Positions 56,479 to 64,000 of a stretch of DNA of 64,000 nt are shown piece after piece (within the stretch, counting starts at the first letter, position 1; every line of letters starts with the position of its first letter). Where the stretch lies: NCBI RefSeq assembly GCF_003730135.1, contig NZ_RJVO01000001.1, forward strand, positions 644,001 to 708,000. The letters run 5' to 3'. A program made the position numbers and the translations under genes. This stretch comes from Stagnimonas aquatica (GTDB lineage: Bacteria > Pseudomonadota > Gammaproteobacteria > Nevskiales > Nevskiaceae). The notes under the pieces were generated by a model that saw only the letters and a list, made by a program, of their open reading frames with translations, was not told the DNA's origin and ran no database searches.

Positions 56479-57261
56479 TCAGACCCGGCCGGCCGGCGGC
56501 CCCTGCGCCACCACCGATTCGTGGATGTAGGCGGACTTGCCGCTGGCGAGGTCGAGCACCTCGTACCAGCCCAGGTGCTTCGGCACCAGCCGCCCCAGAC
56601 GCACCTGCCCGGCCGGCACCATGGCACTGGGCGCGGCCTTGAACGAGGGTGCATCGCGCAGCACCGCGCGCTTGAGCACGGTGAGCTGATAGCTGGCCTG
56701 CGCGAGCGGCGTGGCGGCGATGCCGGCAGTGGCCAGCCGCACCGTCTCCGAGGGCTTGGTCACCACCGGCTTGGCCGCCGACGGCGGCGGGGCCGGGGCC
56801 CGGCTCACCGCCGGCTGCGCGAGGGCGGCGGCGGTTGCCGGCACCAGCACTGCGACGGTCGGCCGCGCCGCCGCGCGCACCTGCGCCTCGATGGCGGCGG
56901 CCTCGCGCTCGGCCTGCTGGGTGACCAGCGCAGCCAGGCGGGCGCAGGCGCCTTCCTGCACCGAGCGGCGCTTGAGGCCGGTGATCAGCACGCCACGCTG
57001 TTCGTAGGGACGGTCGTAGACCAGCTCGATGACGCTACGGCAACGGGCATCGCCCAGCGCCTGGACCTCGGCGGAGCCGTTGACTTCCTCTTCCGGCGTC
57101 AGCGCCACCCGCAAGGCGCGGGCGCTGCCGAACAGGCCGCGCACCGCGTCGGCCTGCAAGCTGGCCGCGACACTGGTCAAGGCGTCATTCGCCAGCGCCA
57201 GGCCGGAGGGAGCCGCCAGGCACAGGGCGAGAGCCACGGAGAGGAGAGAACGGCAGGCCAT
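56479..57261 (-). CDS. Secreted hypothetical protein with SH3-like C-terminus
   Basis: 260 residues. A signal peptide (ALALCLAAPSGLALA-ND) is followed by a helical middle region with two cysteines and a run of alanine-rich helix (QQAEREAAAIEAQVRAAARP). After a proline-rich linker, the last 65 residues look like a bacterial SH3 domain (LKRAVLRDAPSF, GRLVPKHLGWYEVLDL, KSAYIHESVV). Such domains bind peptidoglycan or other cell wall components. It lies between speA and the subtilase on the minus strand, 84 nt before the latter. The function is not known. Confidence 0.78.
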   Translation of the reverse strand: MACRSLLSVALALCLAAPSGLALANDALTSVAASLQADAVRGLFGSARALRVALTPEEEVNGSAEVQALGDARCRSVIELVYDRPYEQRGVLITGLKRRSVQEGACARLAALVTQQAEREAAAIEAQVRAAARPTVAVLVPATAAALAQPAVSRAPAPPPSAAKPVVTKPSETVRLATAGIAATPLAQASYQLTVLKRAVLRDAPSFKAAPSAMVPAGQVRLGRLVPKHLGWYEVLDLASGKSAYIHESVVAQGPPAGRV

Positions 57262-57355
57262 GTCTGGGTACCTGACGAGAGATTCTGGTTGAGTATGCCG
57301 CCGCTCGTCCGACTACACCACGCCGCCCGTCGATTACGCCATGGGTAAAACTTGC

Positions 57356-59233
57356 TTATCCCAGGTAGGTGTAGCCGCTCAACCCCGCTTCCAGCTCGGC
57401 CAGCAGCGTCGCCTGCTCCCCGGCCGGCAGGCGGCTGGCGGCGAGCTTGCGACGGTAGCTCTGGGCCAGCTCTTCCGGCGCCAGATGCACGTAGCGCAGC
57501 AGCTCGTCGGTGCGGTCGCCCTGCTCGGGGTCGTCCAGGCGCCAGCCCTCGGGCGCCGCCGGGTCCAGCACCACGTTGACGGCATTGGTATCGCCGAACA
57601 GGTTGTGCATGTCGCCGAGAATCTCCTGGTAGGCCCCGACCATGAAGAAGCCCAGCAGATAGGGTTCGCCAGGGCGCAGCGGGTGCAGCGCCAGCGTCGG
57701 CGTCAGGCCTTCTCGGTCGACGTAGCTGTCGAGCCGGCCGTCGGAGTCGCAGGTGAGGTCGCAGAGCCGCGCGCGCAGTTCTGGCGCCTCGTCGAGGCGG
57801 TGGATCGGCAGGATCGGGAACACCTGGTCGATGGCCCAGGCATCCGGCACCGACTGGAACACCGAGAAGTTGCAGAAGTACTTGGCGCTGAGCCGCTCGC
57901 GCAGCAGCTCCAGCGCCTCGCGATGGGCGCGCACGCCGGCGTCCAGCAGGGGGATCACCGCCCGCGCGGTGGCGTGGGTGGCCTGTTCGGCCCAGGCGCG
58001 GCCGGCGAGGCTGAGCTTGCCTTCGGCGTACTGGGCGTGGGCCTCGGCGAGCAGGGCGTCGGCCTCGTGCAGGCTTTCCAGCGGCCCGCGCTCGACGATC
58101 TCGTGCAGGCAGTCCCACAGTTCGTGCAGCACTGGCGCAGCCTCCTCGGCCGGCGCCTCCAGCGCGCTCTCCGGGATCACCTCGCTGTCAACGACGTTGG
58201 CGATCAGCACCGCGTGATGGGCGGTGAGCGCGCGCCCGGACTCGCTGATGAGATCGGGCACCGGCTCGCCGGACTCCGCGCAGACCTCCTGCAAGGTGCG
58301 GACGATGCTGCGCGCGTACTCGCGCAGGCCGTAGTTCATCGAGCAGTGCGAGCGCGAGCGGGTGCCCTCGTAGTCGACGCCCAGGCCGCCACCGACATCG
58401 ACCACCGTGATCGGCGCGCCGAGCCGGCGCAGCTCGACGTAGAAGCGCGCCGCCTCGCGCATGCCGCGCGCCACGTCCTGCACATTGGCGACCTGCGAGC
58501 CGAGATGGAAATGGATCATGCCCACCGCTGACATCAGCCCGGCCTGACGCATCATCTCCAACGCCTGCAGGATCTGCGGGGTGGTGAGTCCGAACTTGCT
58601 CTTCTCGCCACCGGTGTTCTGCTGGGTGGACTCGCTCATGTTGGCCAGGCGTACGCGCAGGCCGATCAGCGGCGCGACTTCGAGATGCTTCGACTCCTCG
58701 ATCACCAGCGGCAGCTCGCTGAGCTTCTCGACCACGATGTAGACCTTGTGGCCGAGCTTCTGGCCGATCAGCGCGCGACGGATGTAGGCGCGGTCCTTGT
58801 AGCCGTTGCAGACGATCACGCTGCCCGGCCGCGCCAGGCCGAGCACCGCCGCCAGCTCCGGCTTGCTGCCGGCCTCGATGCCGACCCGCTCGCCGCCGTG
58901 TTCGAGGATGGCCTCGACCACCGACTTCTGCTGGTTGACCTTGATCGGGTAGACCGCCGTGTAGCGACCGCCGTATTCGTATTCGCGGATCACCTCGGCG
59001 AAGGCCCCGGTGAGCGCATCGACGCGGTCGCGCAGGATGTCGGTGAAGCGCACCAGCACCGGCAGCTCCAGCCCCTCGCGCGGCAGGCGCGTCGCCAGCG
59101 CCGCCAGGTCCACCGCCGGCCCGGTCTTGAACGGCCGCACGGTCAGGTGTCCGGCGGGATTCACGTCCACATAGCCCTCGGACCACTGCGGGATGTTGTA
59201 GAGCGCGCGCGCTTGACTGGGCTGCCAACTCAT
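57356..59233 (-). CDS. speA: Biosynthetic arginine decarboxylase
   Basis: 625 residues, the usual size. ATG 59233 begins MSWQPSQARALYNIPQWSEGY. AVYPIKVNQQ carries the PLP lysine (Lys98), with NGYKDRAYIRRALIG, FHLGSQV, VDVGGGLGVDY, SESGRALTAHH and CDSDGRLDSYVD in the alanine-racemase-like and C-terminal domains. The enzyme converts arginine to agmatine for putrescine formation. It shares a 177-bp divergent spacer with an OafA-type acyltransferase, and speE follows that gene, so the polyamine genes are close but on opposite strands. Confidence 0.97.
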   Translation of the reverse strand: MSWQPSQARALYNIPQWSEGYVDVNPAGHLTVRPFKTGPAVDLAALATRLPREGLELPVLVRFTDILRDRVDALTGAFAEVIREYEYGGRYTAVYPIKVNQQKSVVEAILEHGGERVGIEAGSKPELAAVLGLARPGSVIVCNGYKDRAYIRRALIGQKLGHKVYIVVEKLSELPLVIEESKHLEVAPLIGLRVRLANMSESTQQNTGGEKSKFGLTTPQILQALEMMRQAGLMSAVGMIHFHLGSQVANVQDVARGMREAARFYVELRRLGAPITVVDVGGGLGVDYEGTRSRSHCSMNYGLREYARSIVRTLQEVCAESGEPVPDLISESGRALTAHHAVLIANVVDSEVIPESALEAPAEEAAPVLHELWDCLHEIVERGPLESLHEADALLAEAHAQYAEGKLSLAGRAWAEQATHATARAVIPLLDAGVRAHREALELLRERLSAKYFCNFSVFQSVPDAWAIDQVFPILPIHRLDEAPELRARLCDLTCDSDGRLDSYVDREGLTPTLALHPLRPGEPYLLGFFMVGAYQEILGDMHNLFGDTNAVNVVLDPAAPEGWRLDDPEQGDRTDELLRYVHLAPEELAQSYRRKLAASRLPAGEQATLLAELEAGLSGYTYLG

Positions 59234-59410
59234 GGGGGGGACCTGATAGCCTATTCGGCGGGGAAGTGGGAGCAGTTCAACGCTCTATGGCATCGCTGCG
59301 GCGTGCGTAGGGTAGCGGCTGGCGCCGCCACTGCAAGCACGCGTCAAGGAAGACGTTTCAGCGCCGCCCCGCGCAACGGTTCTTCCCACGAGTGACGCGG
59401 CCCCGAGGCA

Positions 59411-61288
59411 ATGATCCAACACCGTAACGACATTGATGGCCTGCGCGCCGTGGCCGTGGGACTGGTGGTGCTGTTCCACCTCGATTTTCCGGTCTCCGGT
59501 GGCTTCGTCGGCGTCGATGTGTTCTTCGTCATCTCCGGCTATCTGATCACCGCCATCCTGCGCGACGACCTGGCCTCCGGCCGCTATTCCCTGCTGGAGT
59601 TCTACCAGCGCCGCGCCCGGCGCATCCTGCCGGCACTGGCGGTGGTGCTGCTGGCAAGCACCCTCGCCGCCCTGGTGTTGCTGCTGCCGAGCGGGCTGCG
59701 CGGCTACGGTCTCAGCCTGGCCAGCACCGGCCTGTTTGCCTCCAACTTCTACTTCTGGTCCGACGCCGGCTATTTCGCCGGCGCCGCCGAGTCGCGCCCC
59801 CTGCTGCACACCTGGTCGCTGGCGGTGGAGGAGCAGTTCTACCTGCTGTTTCCCCTGCTGCTGGCCTTCTTCCACCGCCACGCCCGCAGCGGTTTGCGAC
59901 TCGCTCTGGCCGCCCTCGCGGTCGGCTCTCTGCTGTACAGCGAGTGGCAACTTCGTCGGGCGCCGGAAGGCGCCTTCTATCTGCTGCCCTCGCGGGCCTG
60001 GGAGTTGCTGCTGGGCTCGCTGCTGGCCATGGGCAGCGTCCCCCGCATCCGCAACGCAGCGCTTCGCCAGGGGCTGGGGTGGCTGGGTCTGGCGGCGATT
60101 GTCTACGCCGCCTGCACCTACACCGAAAAAACCCGCTTCCCTGGCCTGGCGGCGCTGGCGCCCTGCCTGGGCGCCGCGCTGCTCATCCACAGCGGTGGCG
60201 ATACCCAGGTCGCGCGCCTGCTGGCCCTGCGCCCGGTGCGTTTCGTCGGCCTGATCTCCTATTCGCTCTACCTCTGGCACTGGCCGCTGATCGTGTTCTA
60301 CCGCGAGGGCCTGCTCGGCGACTACGGCTTGCCACAGCGTCTGGGCCTGCTGGCGGCTTCGCTGGCGCTGGCGGTGCTGAGCTGGCGCTACGTGGAGACC
60401 CCGTTCCGCCAGCTGGACCGCCATCGCTGGCCCGCCGCCCGCTTGCTGCCCGCCGCCGTCGCAGCCCTGCTTGGCACCGTCGCCCTGGGCGCGCTGTTGC
60501 GGATCGACGGCCTGCCGCAACGCTTCAGCCCCGCCGAACGCGCCATGGCCGCCTGGCTCGACTACGACCGCGATGCGCAGTTCAGAGCCGGTCGCTGCTT
60601 CCTGAGCAGCGGCGGCGATTTCCGCCAGTACGACACCGGCCTCTGCCTCGCCGAATCCGAAGATCGCCCCGACGTGCTGCTGATCGGCGATAGCCACGCC
60701 GGCCACCTCTGGGAGGGGTTGGCGCGGCAGTTCCCGGAGATCAATCTGCAACAGGCCACCGCCTCCGGCTGCCTGCCGCTGCTCAAGGCCGAGGGCGCCG
60801 CACGCTGCACCAAGCTGATGCGATACATCTTCGAACAGCATCTGACCCGGCATCGGCCCGATGCCATTCTGCTGTCGGCGCTCTGGCCGGGCTGGAAGCT
60901 CGATGAGCTGGTGAGCACGGTGCACTACCTGCGGCAGTACAGCCCGAGGGTCGTCGTGCTTGGGCCGGTCACCGGCTACCGCATTGGCGAGCACTACCGG
61001 GTGCCGCTGCCGCAGCTGCTGGCCTTGAGCCAGCATCGGCAACAGCCCGAGCTGATCGGCCAATACCTTTCGCGCGAACGTCTGCAAACCGATCAGACCA
61101 TGCGCCAGCGCTTCGCCGCCGAAGGCCTGGAATACGTCTCGGCCATCGATCCGCTTTGCGCGAACGCCGCCTGCCGCACCCTGACCCCGGAAGGCGTGCC
61201 CATGCAGTTCGACCATGGCCACCTGACCCCGGATGGCGCCCGCTGGCTGGCCGGGCAATGGCGCGACAGCGGCGCACTGGATTTCTGA
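59411..61288 (+). CDS. OafA/YrhL-type acyltransferase with C-terminal SGNH domain
   Basis: 625 residues. The N-terminal acyltransferase-3 domain starts MIQHRNDIDGLRAVAVGLVV with the conserved RAxAVxxVVLFH block, then GFVGVDVFFVISGYLI and LHTWSLAVEEQFYLLFP, across about ten membrane helices to residue 370. The periplasmic C-terminal half carries IGDSHAGHLWEGLARQ (SGNH Ser) and DHGHLTPDGARWLAG (Asp-x-x-His). Such two-domain enzymes O-acetylate lipopolysaccharide O-antigen, peptidoglycan or exopolysaccharide. No polysaccharide locus lies in the window, so the acceptor is unknown. Confidence 0.92.
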   Translation: MIQHRNDIDGLRAVAVGLVVLFHLDFPVSGGFVGVDVFFVISGYLITAILRDDLASGRYSLLEFYQRRARRILPALAVVLLASTLAALVLLLPSGLRGYGLSLASTGLFASNFYFWSDAGYFAGAAESRPLLHTWSLAVEEQFYLLFPLLLAFFHRHARSGLRLALAALAVGSLLYSEWQLRRAPEGAFYLLPSRAWELLLGSLLAMGSVPRIRNAALRQGLGWLGLAAIVYAACTYTEKTRFPGLAALAPCLGAALLIHSGGDTQVARLLALRPVRFVGLISYSLYLWHWPLIVFYREGLLGDYGLPQRLGLLAASLALAVLSWRYVETPFRQLDRHRWPAARLLPAAVAALLGTVALGALLRIDGLPQRFSPAERAMAAWLDYDRDAQFRAGRCFLSSGGDFRQYDTGLCLAESEDRPDVLLIGDSHAGHLWEGLARQFPEINLQQATASGCLPLLKAEGAARCTKLMRYIFEQHLTRHRPDAILLSALWPGWKLDELVSTVHYLRQYSPRVVVLGPVTGYRIGEHYRVPLPQLLALSQHRQQPELIGQYLSRERLQTDQTMRQRFAAEGLEYVSAIDPLCANAACRTLTPEGVPMQFDHGHLTPDGARWLAGQWRDSGALDF

Positions 61289-61332
61289 AGCCCAGGCGAC
61301 CGGCTGTCATGGGCTTGTCGGGCGGTCGGCCC

Positions 61333-61338
61333 TATACT
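61333..61338 (+). promoter_or_regulatory. Candidate -10 box of speE
   Basis: TATACT lies 36 nt upstream of the speE ATG. No -35 at suitable spacing was found. Confidence 0.4.
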
Positions 61339-61374
61339 CGCGGCCCCGCAATTTCCGCTGCAAGGAACACCGCC

Positions 61375-62223
61375 ATGTCCCTCGACCAGACCTGGGTCAC
61401 CGAAGCCATCGACGCCACCGGCACCGCCTTCGCGCTCAAGGGCAAGAAGCTGCACGAGGAGCAGACGCCGTACCAGAAGATCGAGATCTTCGAGACCGAG
61501 ACCTTCGGTTATCTGATGACCATCGACGGCTGCACCATGGTCTCCACCCGCGACAACTTCCTCTACCACGAGATGATGTCGCACCCGGCGCTCAACTCGC
61601 ACCCGAACCCGGAGACGGTGGTGATCGTCGGCGGCGGCGATTGCGGCACGCTGCGCGAAGTGCTGAAGCACAGCGAGGTCAAGTCCGCCACGCAGGTGGA
61701 GATCGACGAGCGCGTGACCCGCCTGTCCGAGCAGTATTTCCCGGAGCTCTGCGACAAGAACGGCGATCCGCGCGCCACCCTGTTCTTCGGTGACGGCATC
61801 CAGTGGATGAAGGACGCCGCCCCCGGTTCCATCGACGTCATCATCATCGACTCCACCGACCCGGTCGGGCCGGCCGAGGGCCTGTTCGGCAAGAAGTTCT
61901 ACCTCGACTGCATCAAGGCCCTGAAGCCCAACGGCATGCTGGTGCAGCAGTCGGAGTCGCCGCTGCTGCACCTGGAGCTGATCAAGGAAATGCACGCGGC
62001 GATGAAGGAGGCCGGTTTCGTCGAAACCACCCTGCTGCACTTCCCGCAGGTGATTTATCCGAGCGGCTGGTGGAGCGGCTCGATCGCGCTCAAGCAGAAG
62101 GGCTCGCTGGTGTCGCGTCTGGACCAAGCCGACGCGCTCGACACCCAGTTCTACAACCGCGAGACCCACAGCGCCGCATTCGCGCTGCCGAGCTTCGTCA
62201 AGAAGGCACTGGCCTCGATCTGA
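61375..62223 (+). CDS. speE: Spermidine synthase
   Basis: 282 residues from ATG 61375, which has AAGGAA upstream. MSLDQTWVTEAI opens the N-terminal beta domain, YQKIEIFETETFG and LYHEMMSHPAL follow, and the aminopropyltransferase motif VVIVGGGDCGTLREVLKH binds decarboxylated SAM. VEIDERVT and IIDSTDPVGPAEGLF contain the catalytic aspartate, and IYPSGWWSG is near the end. It makes spermidine from putrescine. The partner speD is not in the window. speA lies 2.1 kb upstream on the other strand, and together they support polyamine synthesis. Confidence 0.97.
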   Translation: MSLDQTWVTEAIDATGTAFALKGKKLHEEQTPYQKIEIFETETFGYLMTIDGCTMVSTRDNFLYHEMMSHPALNSHPNPETVVIVGGGDCGTLREVLKHSEVKSATQVEIDERVTRLSEQYFPELCDKNGDPRATLFFGDGIQWMKDAAPGSIDVIIIDSTDPVGPAEGLFGKKFYLDCIKALKPNGMLVQQSESPLLHLELIKEMHAAMKEAGFVETTLLHFPQVIYPSGWWSGSIALKQKGSLVSRLDQADALDTQFYNRETHSAAFALPSFVKKALASI

Positions 62224-62245
62224 GGCGCGGCGGCGGCAGGCGGTC

Positions 62246-62698
62246 TCAGCGATCCGCCGCCGGCGCGCCAGCGTCGGCGCGCACGACCGCCAGCAGCTCC
62301 TGGTAGATCAGCCGCGCGGCATCGTCACGGCAGTAGTAGTCGCGCGCCTGATCGGCGTCGGCACGCTCCAGCGCCATCTGCCGTTCCGACAGGCGATAGA
62401 CGTTTCCGGCCGGGTCCCGGCCGTACAGCGTCGTCGATTGCGCCATGCTGGCGGCCCGCTCGCGCAGGTCGGCGCAGCGGCGTTGCACTTCCGTCACCAG
62501 TTCCGCCGGCGCCGTCGCGGTCGCCTCCCCGGCGATGAAGCGCCGGGCGATGCTCTGCCGGGTCAGCCGTTCCGCCAACCGGCTCTGGTCATCGAAATGC
62601 ACCACGCCCTGCGCGTCCACCCACTTGTAGACGCTGCCGGCGGCCCCTGCCGCCAGCGGCAGAGCCAGGGCCAGGCACAGGCCGGCGGCTCGGTGCAT
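62246..62698 (-). CDS. DUF4124 domain secreted protein (distal)
   Basis: 150 residues. A signal peptide (LCLALALPLAAGAAG) is followed by the short DUF4124 module VYKWVDAQGVVHFDD and a helical cysteine-containing tail (VQRRCADLRERA, YYCRDDAA). Its ATG at 62698 shares one base with the stop of the preceding DUF4124 gene, so they are cotranslated. DUF4124 proteins are common, small and periplasmic, with no established function. The two adjacent copies share architecture but are clearly diverged. Confidence 0.85.
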   Translation of the reverse strand: MHRAAGLCLALALPLAAGAAGSVYKWVDAQGVVHFDDQSRLAERLTRQSIARRFIAGEATATAPAELVTEVQRRCADLRERAASMAQSTTLYGRDPAGNVYRLSERQMALERADADQARDYYCRDDAARLIYQELLAVVRADAGAPAADR

Positions 62699-63078
62699 CA
62701 GCGGCTCTCACAGGCGGACTGCACCTGCTCCCGGGTCAGGTTGAGCAGCTTCTGCCGCTCGGCATCGGTGTAGGTGCGCTGCTTGCCGAGAGCATCGGTC
62801 TCGGTGATGGTGCTGGCGCTCTCGTAGGTGGTCAGCCGCTCGCGCAGGCGCGTGCATTCGGCCGCTTTCTCCTCGGCGTTTGGGTCGGGCCGGGCGACTC
62901 CCTGCACACCGCTGCCCGGCTTCACCAGCACCTGCTCGGATTTCGGTGCGGCCACGTCGCTGTAATGGACGCGGCCCTTGTCATCGACCCAGCGGTAGGT
63001 CTTGGCCTCGCCGGCTTGCAGGCCCGATAGCAGCGGCAATGCCAGCAGCAGGAAAAACACCGGAAGCTTGCGGACCAT
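62698..63078 (-). CDS. DUF4124 domain secreted protein (proximal)
   Basis: 126 residues from ATG 63078 (MVRKLPVFFLLLALPLLSG, a signal peptide). A DUF4124 module (TYRWVDDKGRVHYSD) is followed by a linker and a helical tail with CTRLRERLTTYESAS and a final CESR. The tail spacing parallels its partner at 62246. The stop overlaps the downstream ATG by 1 nt. It is divergent from the partial gene at 63155, with 76 bp between the two starts. Function unknown. Confidence 0.85.
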   Translation of the reverse strand: MVRKLPVFFLLLALPLLSGLQAGEAKTYRWVDDKGRVHYSDVAAPKSEQVLVKPGSGVQGVARPDPNAEEKAAECTRLRERLTTYESASTITETDALGKQRTYTDAERQKLLNLTREQVQSACESR

Positions 63079-63142
63079 GGGCAGTCTCGACGGGAGGCAG
63101 TGCGCCGAGTCTAGCGCAGGCATTCCGGGATCAGGCCCTGGG

Positions 63143-63148
63143 TAGAAT
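63143..63148 (+). promoter_or_regulatory. Candidate -10 box placed for a leaderless transcript
   Basis: TAGAAT ends 6 nt before the ATG at 63155, so transcription would start at or next to the start codon. No clear -35 and no ribosome site are visible. Confidence 0.4.
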
Positions 63149-63154
63149 CGGCGT

Positions 63155-64000
63155 ATGCGCTTGAGCACTTTCCTGCTGGGCATCCTGGCCGCCGCGATCC
63201 TGGGCGGGGGCGTCTGGGACTACCAGACCCGCGAACAGGCGCGTCTGCGGCTGCGCGTGCTCGCCGCACAGCTGGAACCGCTGGGACAGCTGCAATACCA
63301 GGAGCTGCGCGCCCATCCCTGGGGGCAGGGCAGCGTGGAGCAGCTGCGGTTTCTGCCCAGCCCCGACACCGCCCGCCGCCTGCGGCTGCCGGCGGGTGCC
63401 GAGCTGCGCGTCGACGCGCTGGAGGTCGACCGCTATCGCGAGTCCGGCGACGGGATTCCGGAAAAGTTCGAGGCCCGCCTGCGAGGACTGCATTGGCCGG
63501 CGTCGACGACGGTCACCAGCGGGCCGGAAGTCGGCGATCCGGCGGAGCAGCCGCTGCCCAGCCTGGGCGAACTCGGGTACCAGGAGCTGCGCTTCGACGG
63601 CCGTTTGCGGCTGCAATACCTGCGCGACGCCGGCGCCCTGCAACTGGCCTTCGCCCTGCGCGATCCGTCGGCGGCGAGGCTCGACGGCGAGCTGAGCCTG
63701 TTCGCAGAGCCAGCCGTGTTTCGCGGCGAATGGCAATCCCTGACACTGAGCCAGCTGCGCCTCGACTACCGCGATCTCGGCCTGCTGGCACGGCTCAAGC
63801 CCCTGTTGGCGCTGCGCGCGCGGGTCAGCAACGAAGGCCTGGATGCGGCCCTGGTGACCCGCCTGGAGCGGGAAACCCGGCAGCGCGGACTGCGCTGGCC
63901 GGCCGAGGACTACGCGGCGCTGGTCGGCTTTCTGCGTGAGGCTCGCGGCCTGCGTATCCGCATGGACCCGCCCGGCGAGCTGCGGCTGCGCGATCTCCCG
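63155..64000 (+). CDS. Hypothetical envelope protein, partial (C-terminus outside window)
   Basis: The frame opens at ATG 63155 and stays open to base 64000, giving 282 residues. An N-terminal membrane anchor (FLLGILAAAILGGGVW) precedes a soluble region of alternating strands and helices with many Leu-Arg-Leu and acidic patches, for example YQELRAHPWGQGSVEQLRF and ELRFDGRLRLQYLRDAG. The layout resembles AsmA- or DUF945-like periplasmic proteins, but no family can be fixed. No lipobox is seen. It is divergent from the DUF4124 pair. Confidence 0.7.
   Translation, partial: MRLSTFLLGILAAAILGGGVWDYQTREQARLRLRVLAAQLEPLGQLQYQELRAHPWGQGSVEQLRFLPSPDTARRLRLPAGAELRVDALEVDRYRESGDGIPEKFEARLRGLHWPASTTVTSGPEVGDPAEQPLPSLGELGYQELRFDGRLRLQYLRDAGALQLAFALRDPSAARLDGELSLFAEPAVFRGEWQSLTLSQLRLDYRDLGLLARLKPLLALRARVSNEGLDAALVTRLERETRQRGLRWPAEDYAALVGFLREARGLRIRMDPPGELRLRDLP

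Overview
The window is about 70% GC, gene-dense and chromosomal. It looks like a Gram-negative gammaproteobacterium: there are two TonB-dependent receptors, an LpxL/HtrB-type lipid A acyltransferase, several lipobox lipoproteins, the argH-algZ-algR arrangement known from pseudomonads and xanthomonads, and speA/speE polyamine genes. The mix of a DUF1302 outer-membrane protein, a family VIII esterase, a spinster-like MFS carrier and a PHA-synthase-like hydrolase suggests a Nevskiales/Solimonadaceae-type lineage, but that placement is inference. I saw no rRNA, tRNA, CRISPR array, transposase or integrase.

Layout. 1-10030 holds a partial MFS carrier, two DUF1566 secreted proteins (one a lipoprotein with three bacterial-repeat domains), a DUF1302 barrel, a lipase lipoprotein resembling Candida antarctica lipase B, an FAD ferredoxin reductase, a serine esterase and a histidine phosphatase. 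10105-19067 holds a MATE exporter, a TetR regulator and TonB receptor on the minus strand, and, divergent across an AT-rich control region, three genes joined by ATGA overlaps (MFS_2 carrier, S9 peptidase, alpha/beta hydrolase), which read as an uptake-and-cleavage unit. 19158-26044 holds a CehA/McbA-type PHP lipoprotein, a glycine-zipper lipoprotein, prfC followed by a 114-bp tandem repeat with hairpins, and a GGDEF/EAL protein. 26077-32208 holds a second TonB receptor, algR, algZ and argH.

32211-34382 is a visibly lower-GC insert starting 2 nt after argH: a broken vsr-type gene, a C5 cytosine methyltransferase and an Eco29kI-family GIY-YIG restriction enzyme, overlapping start to stop. It is the clearest horizontally acquired system here. 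34513-40464 holds ydfG, a YliI-like sugar dehydrogenase, a methyltransferase, a Tat-exported phosphoesterase, a hydrolase and an unknown envelope protein. 40835-49376 holds a large M36 metalloprotease with a C-terminal sorting-type tail, an LpxL-like acyltransferase, a thiolase/membrane protein/SDR operon with a divergent LysR regulator and a clear operator-like palindrome, and a cold shock protein. 49704-64000 holds a TRIC-family channel gene overlapping a PhaC-like hydrolase, an acetyl-CoA hydrolase/transferase, a subtilase lipoprotein with SLH-like repeats, speA, an OafA-type acyltransferase with SGNH domain, speE, two DUF4124 genes and a partial unknown gene.

Several spacers carry palindromic or tandem repeats (9221-9414, 20705-20905, 21897-22143, 37193-37217, 49618-49733). 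Residue numbers and spacings were counted by eye, and no database search was run.
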